A stretch of DNA of 64,000 nucleotides from Vibrio atypicus (GCF_009811315.1 NZ_BLID01000010.1:21031-85030), one strand, 5' to 3'. Positions 18,800-28,097 are shown, numbered from the stretch's first letter. Program-made: numbers and translations. The notes: a model not told the origin generated them from the letters alone.

Positions 18800-19977
18800 T
18801 AGCTAATTCCGATACCTAAATCAAATGCCTGAGCCACTTCATCAGAGACCGCAGATTTCACATCTGATGCTTCGTCTCGAGCAACCAGGTATGACATATC
18901 ACCAATCACTGCCGTACGATCGGCAAGATAGCGAGATGTACGAACCATCACCCATGGACGCGCAATACCGAGTGTTACCACCTGAAGAAGGAAGTTTGAT
19001 AGTACCAACCAAACGTAACTCGAAACGGTTAGTTTAGACACGAACTGGTATTCAACGTCAGCCTGCTCTTCGTGCTTAGCTGCTAATTGAGAGAAGATGT
19101 AGTTACGGATACTTGTCGTGGTATATGCCGTCAATGTAATCGACAACACAATCATCACGCCATACGCAGCAAACATAAGCCAAGCACCTGTTAGATTTTC
19201 ACTCAGTGAACTGAAATCACCATTGAGCACCTGTGTCATGTCTAGGCTTCCCATTAAGCCGAAGAACATAATCAGTAAGAAAACGAGCGCTGCAACCACA
19301 CCCATCATTAGAGCCTTCAGGTACAGTTTAACGAAGAAGCCCAGTTTTAAGTCAGCACTGAATTTCCAATCACCATATTGGTAGCCATTGGTGAAGAATT
19401 GATGCGCGCCTGCAATCACCCAAGCGTAAATCACTGACATAAGAACAAAGGCACCCGCCCCCATTAATACCGCAGTGACAACAGAAACACTCGATACCGC
19501 AATAATGATTCCAATGTAGGTCATTATGATTAATAGCGCACCAACACCACGTCCAAGTAAAGTAACGTAAGCTTGTTTAAGTGGTGCGGTAAAAGAGAAG
19601 TGAACGTTACGATAACTGGTCATCGCAGCATCAAAGCGGGCATTGCTCCAAAGTAACCAAGGCAATGCAGCGTAAAACACCAGTAATAACGCCATGCTTG
19701 CTACTGGGAAAAAGTTGCTCGAGATAGACCAAGCTAAAACGACAGCTAACGCGACTAAACGTCCTTTTAAAATTTGAATAGGCTGAGCATGATATTCAAA
19801 GTTGTCACCATCAATATGGGTGTTGCCATAAAAGTAACGTTTGGTTCTTACCTTAGCCCAAGCTGAATAAATTCCCAAAGTAATGATCGAAAGAAGAATA
19901 TTAACGATCCAAATACCAAAAAACTCACCGCCTCTTCCGTTGAATGAGACGGGGTTTGTAAGCTGTTGTTGTTCCAT
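18799..19977 (-). CDS. YjgN/DUF898 family integral membrane protein
   Basis: A 392-residue protein with about eight hydrophobic segments. The N-terminus (SFNGRGGEFFGIWIVNILLSIITLGIYSAWAKVRTKRYFYGNT) and a related C-terminal stretch (LVLSNFLLQVVTLGIARPWVMVRTSRYL) show the repeated GIYxxWAKVRxxRY-like motif of DUF898, so the protein contains an internal duplication. The function of the family is not known. It is the first gene of a two-gene unit with the M48 peptidase, coupled through a 1-nt overlap. The 170-bp upstream region (19978-20147) is AT-rich and probably holds the promoter. Confidence 0.85.
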   Translation of the reverse strand: MEQQQLTNPVSFNGRGGEFFGIWIVNILLSIITLGIYSAWAKVRTKRYFYGNTHIDGDNFEYHAQPIQILKGRLVALAVVLAWSISSNFFPVASMALLLVFYAALPWLLWSNARFDAAMTSYRNVHFSFTAPLKQAYVTLLGRGVGALLIIMTYIGIIIAVSSVSVVTAVLMGAGAFVLMSVIYAWVIAGAHQFFTNGYQYGDWKFSADLKLGFFVKLYLKALMMGVVAALVFLLIMFFGLMGSLDMTQVLNGDFSSLSENLTGAWLMFAAYGVMIVLSITLTAYTTTSIRNYIFSQLAAKHEEQADVEYQFVSKLTVSSYVWLVLSNFLLQVVTLGIARPWVMVRTSRYLADRTAVIGDMSYLVARDEASDVKSAVSDEVAQAFDLGIGIS

Positions 19978-20147
19978 AGCGATTAAATTCCTGACGTATG
20001 ATTTATAAATTATTTTTAAAAACGTAATTTCTTACATTTTATTAATAAGGTCTATAAAACCATTCAGAAAGCTTCTCAAGCAGCGATCCAGCTCACACTT
20101 GACTATTTATATAAAAATCAATAACTTCAATGTAATTCACAGGTAAT

Positions 20148-21125
20148 TTACACGACGCGATTCTGCTTTTTGCCTTCCATAAATGCTGTGATGTTATCGA
20201 TCAAAATGTTCGCCAATTGTTGAATCGATGAATCGCTCCCCCACGCGACGTGAGGTGTGAGTAAAAGGTTGGGTAAGTGCATATTGGCAATTAATGAATT
20301 TGACTCATCAGCAGGCTCGTCAGTAAACACATCGACACCTGCCCCAGCGATCACACCAGTTTTAAGCGCGTCGATCAATGCTTCTTCATCAACTAATCCA
20401 CCTCTGCCGGTATTTATCACAACGCCAGTCGATTTCATCTGTGCAAGTTCCTGTCGACCAATCAAGTTCTTAGTTTGCTCGCTCAATGGGCAGTGAAGTG
20501 TAATGACATCCGACATAGCCAGTACCTGTTCAAAAGGATAAAAGCCTTCTCGGCAATTTTGAGCACTCTTTCGTTCTGCGAATATGACGTTCATACCAAT
20601 CGCTTTGGCTAATGCAGCCGTCGCACTTCCTAACGCCCCGCTGCCAATAACTCCAAGCGTTGACCCAGCCACATCAGTAATAGGGTGGGTAAAAAAGCAA
20701 AACTGCTTATTACGCTGCCACTCTCCCGCTGCAATATCATTGTGATAGCCTTTAAGATTGCGCTTTAAAGCAAATATCATCGCAATAACATGTTCAGGCA
20801 CCGATTGAGTGGCATAGCCTTGAACATTGGCCACCGCAATTCCATGCTGACGACAATACTCAATATCCACATTATTAAACCCGGTTGCAGACACAGCGAT
20901 CAGTTTGAGATCTGGCAGTTGGCTTAATCGCTCTCGATCAAGCACCACCTTATTGGTGATCACAACTTGCACACCTTTCAAGCGCTCAACAACCTGTTCG
21001 GGAGAGGTAAAATCGTATTCGATCCATTGATGTTCAAAGGGAAGCAACGGTAAATCAATTTGAGTAGGGATCGTAGCTCGATCAAGAAACACAACGGCAG
21101 GTAGAGAAGAGTTAGGCAGCGACAT
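20148..21125 (-). CDS. D-2-hydroxyacid dehydrogenase family protein
   Basis: NAD(P)-dependent oxidoreductase interconverting a D-2-hydroxyacid and its 2-oxoacid. The Rossmann motif GVIGSGALG is at 158-166, and the catalytic trio is R240 (NTGRGG), E269 (DVFTDEP) and H291 (TPHVAW). The 325-residue length and motif spacing are nearest to glycerate/hydroxypyruvate reductase-type members (HprA), but I cannot set the substrate. It follows rluA by 38 bp on the same strand. Its Shine-Dalgarno (AAGGAG) and ATG lie in the loop of a perfect 10-bp hairpin (21112-21147), an unusual feature that suggests translational control. Confidence 0.92.
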   Translation of the reverse strand: MSLPNSSLPAVVFLDRATIPTQIDLPLLPFEHQWIEYDFTSPEQVVERLKGVQVVITNKVVLDRERLSQLPDLKLIAVSATGFNNVDIEYCRQHGIAVANVQGYATQSVPEHVIAMIFALKRNLKGYHNDIAAGEWQRNKQFCFFTHPITDVAGSTLGVIGSGALGSATAALAKAIGMNVIFAERKSAQNCREGFYPFEQVLAMSDVITLHCPLSEQTKNLIGRQELAQMKSTGVVINTGRGGLVDEEALIDALKTGVIAGAGVDVFTDEPADESNSLIANMHLPNLLLTPHVAWGSDSSIQQLANILIDNITAFMEGKKQNRVV

Positions 21126-21147
21126 AAGATCTCCTTTCGCTGCCTAA
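21112..21147 (-). promoter_or_regulatory. Hairpin enclosing the ribosome-binding site of the dehydrogenase
   Basis: TTAGGCAGCG (21112-21121) and CGCTGCCTAA (21138-21147) form a perfect 10-bp inverted repeat with a 16-nt loop. On the transcribed strand the loop contains AAGGAG and the AUG at 21123-21125, and the 3' arm encodes residues 2-4. There is no T run, so it is not a terminator. Confidence 0.85.
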
Positions 21148-21163
21148 TGATTAGATGAGGAAA

Positions 21164-21901
21164 TTATGAGCGTGGCAGCGTTTTATAATCAGGCAATTCT
21201 CGCACAGGCGAAAAATAGTTAAAGATCATTGCTTCTGCTTCAAGATAGAAGTCACATGGAACAAAAATGCTTTGCAGCTGTTCACTTTGAGGGTGATAAA
21301 AACTCAGCTCTGACGCGTGCAGCTCAAGGCGATCAGAAAACTCAAACGCCTCACCTTGCGAGTAGAACTCATCACCGACAATCGGATGACCTAATGCCTG
21401 CATATGAACACGAAGCTGGTGTGAGCGCCCCGTTACTGGCAATAAGCGCACGATCGATGTTTTCTCTTCACGTTTAGCCACTTGATATAAAGTCTGCGAC
21501 GGCTTGCCATCGTCAAAGCACACTTTCTGCCTCGGGCGATTCGGCCAATCGCAAATTAAAGGCAAGTCGACCTCGCCTTCGTTTTGCTCTGGATGACCCC
21601 AAACACGCGCATAATAGACTTTATGCGTTAAACGATATTGAAATTGCTTTTTGAGCGAGCGTTCAGCATCTTTATTTTTAGCCAGTAACATCAGCCCTGA
21701 GGTATCCATATCTAAACGGTGTACCACTTGGATATCTGGGTAGAGCGCGACTAAACGTGACCACATACTGTCGTAGTGCTCAGCCAAACGCCCTGGTACC
21801 GAAAGTAATCCAGACGGCTTGTTCACCGCTAAGATATGTTCATCTTCAAATACGATATCAACCCACGGTTCGCGCGGCGGGTTGTATTCGGTCATAGCCA
21901 T
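21164..21901 (-). CDS. rluA: Dual-specificity pseudouridine synthase RluA
   Basis: Isomerises U746 of 23S rRNA and U32 of several tRNAs. The 245-residue sequence tracks E. coli RluA closely: MAMTEYNPPREPW start, VNKPSGLLSVPGR, catalytic aspartate D64 in HRLDMDTSG, VWGHPEQNEGEVDLPLICDW, and TGRSHQLRVHMQALGHPI. The C-terminal ~30 residues exceed the E. coli protein. The ATG at 21901 is preferred by alignment over one at 21910; no strong Shine-Dalgarno serves either. It lies downstream of rapA, but the rapA terminator ends only about a dozen bases before the start. Confidence 0.95.
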   Translation of the reverse strand: MAMTEYNPPREPWVDIVFEDEHILAVNKPSGLLSVPGRLAEHYDSMWSRLVALYPDIQVVHRLDMDTSGLMLLAKNKDAERSLKKQFQYRLTHKVYYARVWGHPEQNEGEVDLPLICDWPNRPRQKVCFDDGKPSQTLYQVAKREEKTSIVRLLPVTGRSHQLRVHMQALGHPIVGDEFYSQGEAFEFSDRLELHASELSFYHPQSEQLQSIFVPCDFYLEAEAMIFNYFSPVRELPDYKTLPRS

Positions 21902-21912
21902 TGTATTCATCC

Positions 21913-21940
21913 AATAAAAACCCAGCGTTACGCTGGGTTT
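21913..21940 (-). terminator. Terminator after rapA, abutting rluA
   Basis: A perfect 10-bp stem (AAACCCAGCG 21918-21927, complement 21931-21940) with a 3-nt loop and TTTTT on the minus strand. It starts 24 bp after the rapA stop and ends where the rluA leader begins, leaving little room for a separate rluA promoter. Confidence 0.9.
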
Positions 21941-21963
21941 AATTTAAGAGTTCTGAGAGCGCA

Positions 21964-24873
21964 TCAATTATGCGATACGACGATCATTCGTAACGAATCC
22001 AATTGATACTGAGCTTGGCCAATGTAGCCCGTTAGCTCTTTGATTTGCTCATCAATTGCATCAATCTCTTCATCACGGATGTTCGGGTTGACCGCTTTCA
22101 ATGCCTGCAAGCGCTCTAGCTCACTGTTTAGGCTAGCTTGCATCTCTTGCTGAGCTTGATTACGAATCGCTTCCACTTTCTCAACGATAAGCGTCTCACC
22201 CGCCGCAACTAACTGATGCACTTGAGCTTGTACAGATGCCACCAACTTAGTCGCAATATGACGACCAACTGGGCTCAATTGACGGTTAAAGCTTTCAAAC
22301 TCAACTTGAGCAGATAGGTCGTTGCCTTTGCCATCTAGCATCAAACGAATTGGCGTTGTTGGTAAGAAACGGGCAATACCGCTGCGTTTTGGAGCTTGGG
22401 CGTCCACTTTGTAGATCAACTCAAGCAGCATAGTACCCACTGGTAGCGCTTTGTTTTTCAGTAGCGATACCGCGGTTGTGCCCACACCTTCACTCATCAA
22501 CAGATCGATACCACCTTGAATCATTGGGTGTTCCCAACTAATAAAGTTCATATCTTCGCGAGATAGCGCCGTTTCACGATCAAAAGTAATAGTTGCCCCT
22601 TCGTACGGTAGACCCGGATAGCTCGGCACTAACATATGCTCAGATGGTGTCACCACAAGCGCATTTTCGCCTTTGTCATCTTGGTCTAAACCAATGGTAT
22701 CAAATAGGCTAAGAGCAAAGGTGACTAGGTTAGTGTCACCGTCTGTTGCTGCAATCTTATCGACGATCGCCTGCGCTTTTTCGCCGCCATTGGAGTGCAT
22801 TTCTAGCAGGCGGTCTCGGCCTTGTTCAAGCTGAGATTTTAGCTCTTTGTTCATAACAGCAGACTGAGCAATGATGTCGTCTAGCTCTGTCGTATCACCT
22901 GAAGCCAGCATCTCAATCAAATTATCTGCATACTTGTCATAAACCATACGTCCTGTTGGACAGGTTTCCGCGAACGCATTTAAACCTTCATCGAACCAAC
23001 GCGCTAAAATGGCTTGAGAGGTGCCTTGTAGATATGGCACATGAATGTCGATATCGCGGCTTTGACCGATACGGTCCAAGCGGCCAATACGTTGTTCAAG
23101 TAGATCCGGATTGAACGGTAAATCGAACATCACGAGCTGATTCGCGAACTGGAAGTTACGACCTTCAGAGCCAATTTCACTACAAATTAGAACCTGAGCA
23201 CCACCCTCTTCCTGAGCAAAGTAAGCCGCCGCTTTATCACGTTCAAGAATCGACATGCCTTCGTGGAATACAGTTGCACGAATTCCTTCACGCTCACGCA
23301 GTGCTTGCTCAAGTTGAAGCGCAGTACTTGCACGAGAAGCGATCACAAGAATCTTCTCGCTACGTTTTTCGGTAATTTTTTCTAGTAGCCAGTTTACGCG
23401 GCTATCAAATTGCCACCAGCTTGAGTCTTCCCCTTCAAACTCTTGAAAGATCTCTTCAGGGTAAAGATTTTTAATCGCACGAGCTTCTGCGCTCATCTTG
23501 CCGCCAATCATCCCAGATACACGCATCGATGTGGTGTACTGCTGAGGAATTGGCATCGGTAGTAGGTTCACATTACGCTTAGGGAAACCTTTGATCGCTG
23601 CGCGCGTGTTACGGAACAAAACACGACCTGTACCGTGACGATCCATCAGGTTGTCAATTAGCTCTTGGCGTGCGCTCGCTTTTTCTTCTTCGTCACTATC
23701 ACTCTCAATAATACGGAACAGCGGCTCCACATCTTGCTCTGACAGTAACTCAGTGATTTGGTTTTTGGCTTCGTTTTCTAGTTTTTGACCAGAGAACAAC
23801 GCACTCACTGAATCAGCAACTGGCGCATATTGCTCTTCTTCTTTAACGAACTCTTCGTAATCAAAGAAACGATCCGAATCGAGTAAGCGTAAACGTGCAA
23901 AGTGGCTTTCGCGGCCAAGCTGTTCTGGCGTTGCAGTTAGCAGCAATACACCAGGAGTACGTTCAGCTAAGCCTTCTACCACTTGGTATTCGCGGCTTGG
24001 TTTCTCTGGGCTCCATTCTAGGTGGTGTGCTTCATCGACCACCAACAGATCCCACTCACCTTCTAGCGCCTGTTCAAAACGTTTACGGCTCTTGCGTAGG
24101 AAATCTAATGAACATAGGACGTATTGCTGCGTATCAAACGGGTTATCAGAGTCAGCGAACGCTTCAATACAACGCTCTTCATCAAAGATAGAGAAGTGCA
24201 AATTGAAACGACGCATCATTTCAACTAACCATTGGTGTTGCAGCGTTTCAGGTACAACAATCAAGATACGCTCGGCGCGCCCCGCCAACACTTGCTGGTG
24301 GATGATCATACCTGCTTCGATGGTCTTACCTAGACCTACTTCATCGGCAAGTAATACACGCGGCGCGTGACGACGACCAACTTCATGTGCGATATAGAGC
24401 TGATGAGGAATCAAACCTGCGCGCATACCACATAGGCCACGCATAGGGCTCTTATGTTGTTCATACTGGTTCATCAATGCACGGTAACGCAGCACAAAGT
24501 TATCCATGCGATCAATTTGACCTGCATACAATTTGTCTTGTGGTTTGTTGAAGCGGATCTGGTTGCTGAGCATAATTTCGCGCAATACCACACCCTCTTC
24601 ACCGGTATCTTCGCGTGTACCGATATAGGTAAACAGATCTTGCTCTTCTACCACTTGCTCAACTTTCAGTGACCAACCTTGTTGGCATTCAATCACGTCG
24701 CCACTGTTAAAAGTCACTCGGGTTACGGGCGCATCATTTCGAGCATACACTCGGTTTTCTTCAGAAGCTGCAAACATTAGTGTCACAGTACGAGCATCCA
24801 ATGCTACAACGGTTCCTAAACCTAGATCGCTTTCCGTATCGCTAATCCAGCGCTGGCCCAAAGCAAATGTCAT
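21964..24873 (-). CDS. rapA: RNA polymerase-associated ATPase RapA
   Basis: Swi2/Snf2-type translocase that binds RNA polymerase and helps recycle it after termination. At 969 residues it is full length: N-terminal Tudor-like domains (about 1-105), first ATPase lobe with [14 protein letters not shown] (Walker A) and VVDEAHH (Walker B), second lobe with [35 protein letters not shown], then the RapA-specific C-terminal domains. It heads a likely rapA-rluA-dehydrogenase unit. Its promoter should be within 24874-25347. Confidence 0.98.
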   Translation of the reverse strand: MTFALGQRWISDTESDLGLGTVVALDARTVTLMFAASEENRVYARNDAPVTRVTFNSGDVIECQQGWSLKVEQVVEEQDLFTYIGTREDTGEEGVVLREIMLSNQIRFNKPQDKLYAGQIDRMDNFVLRYRALMNQYEQHKSPMRGLCGMRAGLIPHQLYIAHEVGRRHAPRVLLADEVGLGKTIEAGMIIHQQVLAGRAERILIVVPETLQHQWLVEMMRRFNLHFSIFDEERCIEAFADSDNPFDTQQYVLCSLDFLRKSRKRFEQALEGEWDLLVVDEAHHLEWSPEKPSREYQVVEGLAERTPGVLLLTATPEQLGRESHFARLRLLDSDRFFDYEEFVKEEEQYAPVADSVSALFSGQKLENEAKNQITELLSEQDVEPLFRIIESDSDEEEKASARQELIDNLMDRHGTGRVLFRNTRAAIKGFPKRNVNLLPMPIPQQYTTSMRVSGMIGGKMSAEARAIKNLYPEEIFQEFEGEDSSWWQFDSRVNWLLEKITEKRSEKILVIASRASTALQLEQALREREGIRATVFHEGMSILERDKAAAYFAQEEGGAQVLICSEIGSEGRNFQFANQLVMFDLPFNPDLLEQRIGRLDRIGQSRDIDIHVPYLQGTSQAILARWFDEGLNAFAETCPTGRMVYDKYADNLIEMLASGDTTELDDIIAQSAVMNKELKSQLEQGRDRLLEMHSNGGEKAQAIVDKIAATDGDTNLVTFALSLFDTIGLDQDDKGENALVVTPSEHMLVPSYPGLPYEGATITFDRETALSREDMNFISWEHPMIQGGIDLLMSEGVGTTAVSLLKNKALPVGTMLLELIYKVDAQAPKRSGIARFLPTTPIRLMLDGKGNDLSAQVEFESFNRQLSPVGRHIATKLVASVQAQVHQLVAAGETLIVEKVEAIRNQAQQEMQASLNSELERLQALKAVNPNIRDEEIDAIDEQIKELTGYIGQAQYQLDSLRMIVVSHN

Positions 24874-25347
24874 GAATCGACTACCTCATCTGTTTAAGTC
24901 TAAAAATGGGTCTATTTATTGTAGTAAGTCTGCTGCAACTTGAAAGGCGCTGACGGGGAAAATAGAGGTCAGCCGCTGCGCAGAAAAAGGTCGCTAATCT
25001 TACTTGAAGCTGTGACATTGGTCACGTACAAAGGCCTCAAAATCCAACAATTTTTTATCAAACCTTTGCATGACATCAAAGTGTAAGAAATCAATGGCAT
25101 TTCTACATAAGAGTGTTGAAAAACAGGCTTATACTTAATGATGAAGTGCTTTCTCATGCGTCAAGTTTCTGACTGGCACAAGAGATGCATTGATTAAGAT
25201 GACGATCAACACGGGTTTGCAGTTTTTGTAGTCAAACCATCAGCGATCTCTGATTACCAGGCTACAACACTGCTAATAACCGCAGGTAGACCACTTCATA
25301 CAAAAGTATGAGGGGTAAGCAAGCCGCATGTCGGCAAGGAGACGCTT
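24874..25347. other. Divergent intergenic region rapA / phoH2 (474 bp)
   Basis: Holds no credible gene. The left part should carry the rapA promoter on the minus strand. The right part (25214-25349) is a structured leader of the next gene, described separately. I could not pick a convincing promoter for either gene by eye. Confidence 0.6.
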
Positions 25348-25349
25348 AT
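25214..25349 (+). promoter_or_regulatory. Structured 5' leader of phoH2
   Basis: Three potential hairpins follow each other: GGTTTG (25214-25219) with CAAACC (25233-25238); an 8-bp stem 25294-25301 with 25306-25313 closed by AAAA; and GTAAGC (25315-25320) with GCTTAT (25344-25349), which includes the start codon, encloses an inner GCCG/CGGC stem (25323-25335) and leaves the AAGGAG Shine-Dalgarno (25336-25341) in a bulge. Translational control is an inference from pairing only. Confidence 0.5.
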
Positions 25350-26724
25350 GGGTGACACAGACCGGAAATTCTTTGTTCTAGACACCAACATCCTTCTTCA
25401 TGAACCTCTAGCCATCTACTCATTCAAAGAACATGATGTCATCATCCCGATGACGGTATTGGAAGAACTCGACAGAATTAAAGATAGCAAGCGCGATGTC
25501 GCTCGTGATGCGCGAGTAGCGATCCGAGCTCTCGAAGCGATATTTAAAGACGCAACTCCGGATGAAATTTCCGAAGGAATCCCAGTTAACAAAGATTTTG
25601 AAAACACGGGACACATAGCGATTTTAGCTGACTTCGAATTGCAAGAAACCGTTAAAGCTTTCGCAGATAAAGCAGGGGACAATCGAATCTTAAATGGCGT
25701 GCTTTACCTGCAAAATAAACGCGCCCCACGCGAAGTCATATTAGTCACCAAAGACATCAATATGCGTTTGCGAGCCAAAGGCGCAGGCGTACGTTTTGTT
25801 GAAGATTATCGCACTGACCAACTGATTGATGATGTTCAATACCTCACCAAAGGCTTCCAACAAATTGAAGGCGATTTTTGGAGTAGCATCGATGAAGTCG
25901 AGAGTAAAAACCTTGCCGGTCGCACTTACCACACTCTAAATCGTGAACCCTTTGATCCAACTTACATTAATCAATATGTGATCGATGAAGAGAGTGACTT
26001 TGCAGGTCGAGTGGAAGAGATCGAACAAGACAAATTGATACTCAAAGATCTCAGTCGCGAACGTTTGATGCACCGCCGAGCTTGGGACATTACACCGAAA
26101 AACATCTATCAAGGTATGGCCTTGGATGCCCTGCTTGATCCTGATATTGATCTGGTGATCTTAACGGGTGCCGCAGGCAGTGGTAAAACCCTCCTAGCGA
26201 TGGCTTCTGCACTGGAGCAGACCATAGAGAAAGGAATGTTTGATAAGATCATTGTCACGCGAAATACACCGGATATTGGTGAGTCGATTGGTTTCTTACC
26301 AGGTAGTGAAGAAGAGAAAATGCTGCCCTGGCTTGCTGCGATCACCGATACACTTGAAGCGCTGCACAAAAACGATCACTGCACCGAAGGATCGCTCAAG
26401 TACATCTGCGACAAAGCCAATATTCAATTTAAGTCGATCAACTTTATGCGCGGTCGATCAATCCAAAATGCATTCGTGTTACTCGATGAGTGTCAAAACC
26501 TCACCGCTTCACAAATCAAAACCATCATTACCCGTTGTGGTGAAGGAACCAAGATTGTCTGCTCTGGTAACTTAGCGCAGATCGATTCCCACTATCTAAC
26601 CCCTGTGACATCCGGCTTAACCTATATGGTTGAGCGGTTTAAAAACTTCGAAGGCAGCGCCAATATCCATCTAAATGGTGTGGTTCGCAGCCGTCTGGCC
26701 GAATTCGCCGAAGAGAATTTATAG
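25348..26724 (+). CDS. PhoH2-type protein: PIN domain fused to PhoH ATPase
   Basis: A 458-residue fusion of an N-terminal PIN nuclease domain (about 5-150, with the acidic residue D12 in FVLDTN and a second acidic cluster at DNRILNGVL) to a PhoH helicase-like ATPase with Walker A GAAGSGKT at 274-281 and Walker B LLDECQN near 374. Characterised PhoH2 proteins act as RNA helicase/RNases in mycobacteria; E. coli calls the isolated ATPase PhoH. The cellular role in vibrios is unknown to me. Not preceded by an antitoxin-like small gene, unlike mycobacterial PhoAT-PhoH2. Clear AAGGAG Shine-Dalgarno; terminator follows. Confidence 0.92.
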   Translation: MGDTDRKFFVLDTNILLHEPLAIYSFKEHDVIIPMTVLEELDRIKDSKRDVARDARVAIRALEAIFKDATPDEISEGIPVNKDFENTGHIAILADFELQETVKAFADKAGDNRILNGVLYLQNKRAPREVILVTKDINMRLRAKGAGVRFVEDYRTDQLIDDVQYLTKGFQQIEGDFWSSIDEVESKNLAGRTYHTLNREPFDPTYINQYVIDEESDFAGRVEEIEQDKLILKDLSRERLMHRRAWDITPKNIYQGMALDALLDPDIDLVILTGAAGSGKTLLAMASALEQTIEKGMFDKIIVTRNTPDIGESIGFLPGSEEEKMLPWLAAITDTLEALHKNDHCTEGSLKYICDKANIQFKSINFMRGRSIQNAFVLLDECQNLTASQIKTIITRCGEGTKIVCSGNLAQIDSHYLTPVTSGLTYMVERFKNFEGSANIHLNGVVRSRLAEFAEENL

Positions 26725-26731
26725 TCACTTC

Positions 26732-26766
26732 TGCCGAGATATAATTCATATCTCGGCATTTATTTA
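26732..26766 (+). terminator. Terminator after phoH2
   Basis: A perfect 11-bp stem TGCCGAGATAT (26732-26742) with its complement at 26748-26758, 5-nt loop, then TTTATTT. It starts 8 bp after the stop. Confidence 0.85.
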
Positions 26767-26817
26767 AAATAATTATTCACAAACAACTAATAAATATGTT
26801 TAACTAACTCCATTAAG

Positions 26818-26831
26818 TGAATGAACATTCA
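26818..26831 (+). promoter_or_regulatory. ARG box (ArgR operator) upstream of argF
   Basis: TGAAT-GAAC-ATTCA at 26818-26831 has both half-sites of the ArgR consensus perfect. It lies 11 bp before the argF start and touches the Shine-Dalgarno region. A weaker half-site, ATTCA, is at 26774-26778; ArgR usually binds paired boxes, and the second box here is poor. argR itself is 4.5 kb away in this window. Confidence 0.8.
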
Positions 26832-26842
26832 AGGACTGGAGC

Positions 26843-27847
26843 ATGGCCTTTAATCTACGTAACCGAAACTTCCTCAAACTACTCGATTTCACTCCAAAAG
26901 AGATTCAGTTTCTGCTCGATCTTTCTGCTGATTTGAAAAAAGCAAAATACGCTGGAACGGAACAGAAAAAACTGGTTGGCAAGAACATCGCACTGATCTT
27001 CGAAAAAGCGTCAACACGTACCCGATGTGCTTTTGAAGTGGCTGCGTTTGATCAAGGTGCGCAGGTTTCCTACATTGGCCCTTCTGGCTCTCAAATTGGC
27101 CATAAAGAATCGATGAAAGATACCGCTCGCGTACTTGGAAGAATGTACGATGGAATCGAATATCGTGGTTTTGGCCAAGAGATCGTCGAAGAGCTTGGCG
27201 CTTATGCTGGCGTACCAGTTTGGAATGGCTTAACGGACGAATTCCACCCGACTCAGATTTTGGCTGACTTCTTAACCATGCTTGAGCACGGCCGAGGCAA
27301 GCAATTACACGAGATCAAGTTCGCTTACTTAGGTGATGCGCGTAACAACATGGGCAACTCTCTATTAGTTGGTGCAGCAAAAATGGGCATGGATATTCGC
27401 CTCGTCGCGCCAAAAGCCTACTGGCCTGAAGAAGAGTTAGTTAGTGCTTGCCAAGCAATAGCCAACAGCACGGGCGCCAAAATTACTCTTACAGAAAATG
27501 TTGATGAGGGTGTGCAAGGCTGTGACTACCTCTATACCGATGTTTGGGTCTCAATGGGTGAAGCGCCAGAAACTTGGGATCAACGAGTTGCAATGATGAC
27601 CCCGTACCAAATCAACATGGATGTGATCGCCAAAACAGGCAATCCACAAGTCAAATTCATGCACTGCTTACCGGCTTTCCACAATGATGAAACCACCATT
27701 GGTAAAGAAGTCGCAGAAAAGTATGGTATGAAGGGGCTAGAAGTGACTGAAGAAGTGTTTGAATCAGAACACTCAATTGTGTTTGATGAAGCTGAGAACC
27801 GAATGCACACAATTAAAGCTGTGATGGTTGCCACACTTGGGAGCTAG
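26843..27847 (+). CDS. argF: Ornithine carbamoyltransferase
   Basis: Transfers the carbamoyl group from carbamoyl phosphate to ornithine, giving citrulline in arginine synthesis. Carbamoyl-phosphate site STRTR at 57-61, FHPTQILAD in the middle (residue ~135), and the ornithine-site cysteine in [11 protein letters not shown] near 273. The 334 residues are typical of the trimeric enzyme. Shine-Dalgarno AAGGACTGGAG precedes the ATG and an ARG box sits just upstream. An arginine deiminase gene lies 11 kb away; I cannot tell by sequence whether this enzyme also serves catabolism. Confidence 0.97.
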   Translation: MAFNLRNRNFLKLLDFTPKEIQFLLDLSADLKKAKYAGTEQKKLVGKNIALIFEKASTRTRCAFEVAAFDQGAQVSYIGPSGSQIGHKESMKDTARVLGRMYDGIEYRGFGQEIVEELGAYAGVPVWNGLTDEFHPTQILADFLTMLEHGRGKQLHEIKFAYLGDARNNMGNSLLVGAAKMGMDIRLVAPKAYWPEEELVSACQAIANSTGAKITLTENVDEGVQGCDYLYTDVWVSMGEAPETWDQRVAMMTPYQINMDVIAKTGNPQVKFMHCLPAFHNDETTIGKEVAEKYGMKGLEVTEEVFESEHSIVFDEAENRMHTIKAVMVATLGS

Positions 27848-27888
27848 TAACAGACGCAAGTTGACACAAAAACCCTCGATGTAATCGC

Positions 27889-27916
27889 TTGCGTTAACAA
27901 ATCTTCAGCGTATAAT
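27889..27916 (+). promoter_or_regulatory. Promoter of pyrL-pyrBI
   Basis: A -35 TTGCGT (27889-27894) and a consensus -10 TATAAT (27911-27916) are 16 bp apart, ahead of the leader peptide. An inverted repeat ACGCAAG/CTTGCGT (27854-27860 and 27888-27894) overlaps the -35; whether a protein uses it is unknown. Confidence 0.75.
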
Positions 27917-27947
27917 GCTCGGCAATTTGTCTGGAGGTAGTGAATTA

Positions 27948-28040
27948 ATGCCACGTAAATCGTACGCTACAACACGTTTTACAATGAGTAAGCCACATTG
28001 CTTACTGGCAGGTTATTTTGCTATTTCCAACCGTTTTTAA
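27948..28040 (+). CDS. pyrL: pyrBI operon leader peptide
   Basis: A 30-codon open frame begins with ATG at 27948 after GGAGG (27933-27937) and ends with TAA at 28038-28040, directly against the attenuator stem. The DNA before the stop is rich in T (GGTTATTTTGCTATTTCC... CGTTTTTAA), the uridine-rich pausing stretch that defines pyrBI attenuation in E. coli: with low UTP polymerase pauses, the translating ribosome closes in and blocks the terminator. The peptide sequence (MPRKSYATTRF...) has no expected function of its own. Too short for most gene finders. Confidence 0.85.
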   Translation: MPRKSYATTRFTMSKPHCLLAGYFAISNRF

Positions 28041-28066
28041 AGCCTCCCATATTGGGGGGCTTTTTT
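28040..28066 (+). terminator. pyrBI attenuator
   Basis: Stem AGCCTCCC (28041-28048) pairs with GGGGGGCT (28054-28061) with one G-U, 5-nt loop, followed by TTTTTT. It overlaps the last base of the leader peptide stop and precedes pyrB by 32 bp, so translation up to the stop would disrupt it. Confidence 0.92.
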
Positions 28067-28097
28067 GTGCCTAAAATTCATGACTGGGAAGATGATT

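Noticed and set aside
24969-25157. 62-codon minus-strand frame upstream of rapA
   Set aside because: No Shine-Dalgarno, no recognisable domain, in a region expected to hold promoters.
27854-27894. Inverted repeat ACGCAAG/CTTGCGT as an operator at the pyrL promoter
   Set aside because: Seven-base arms 27 bp apart can arise by chance; kept only as a remark.
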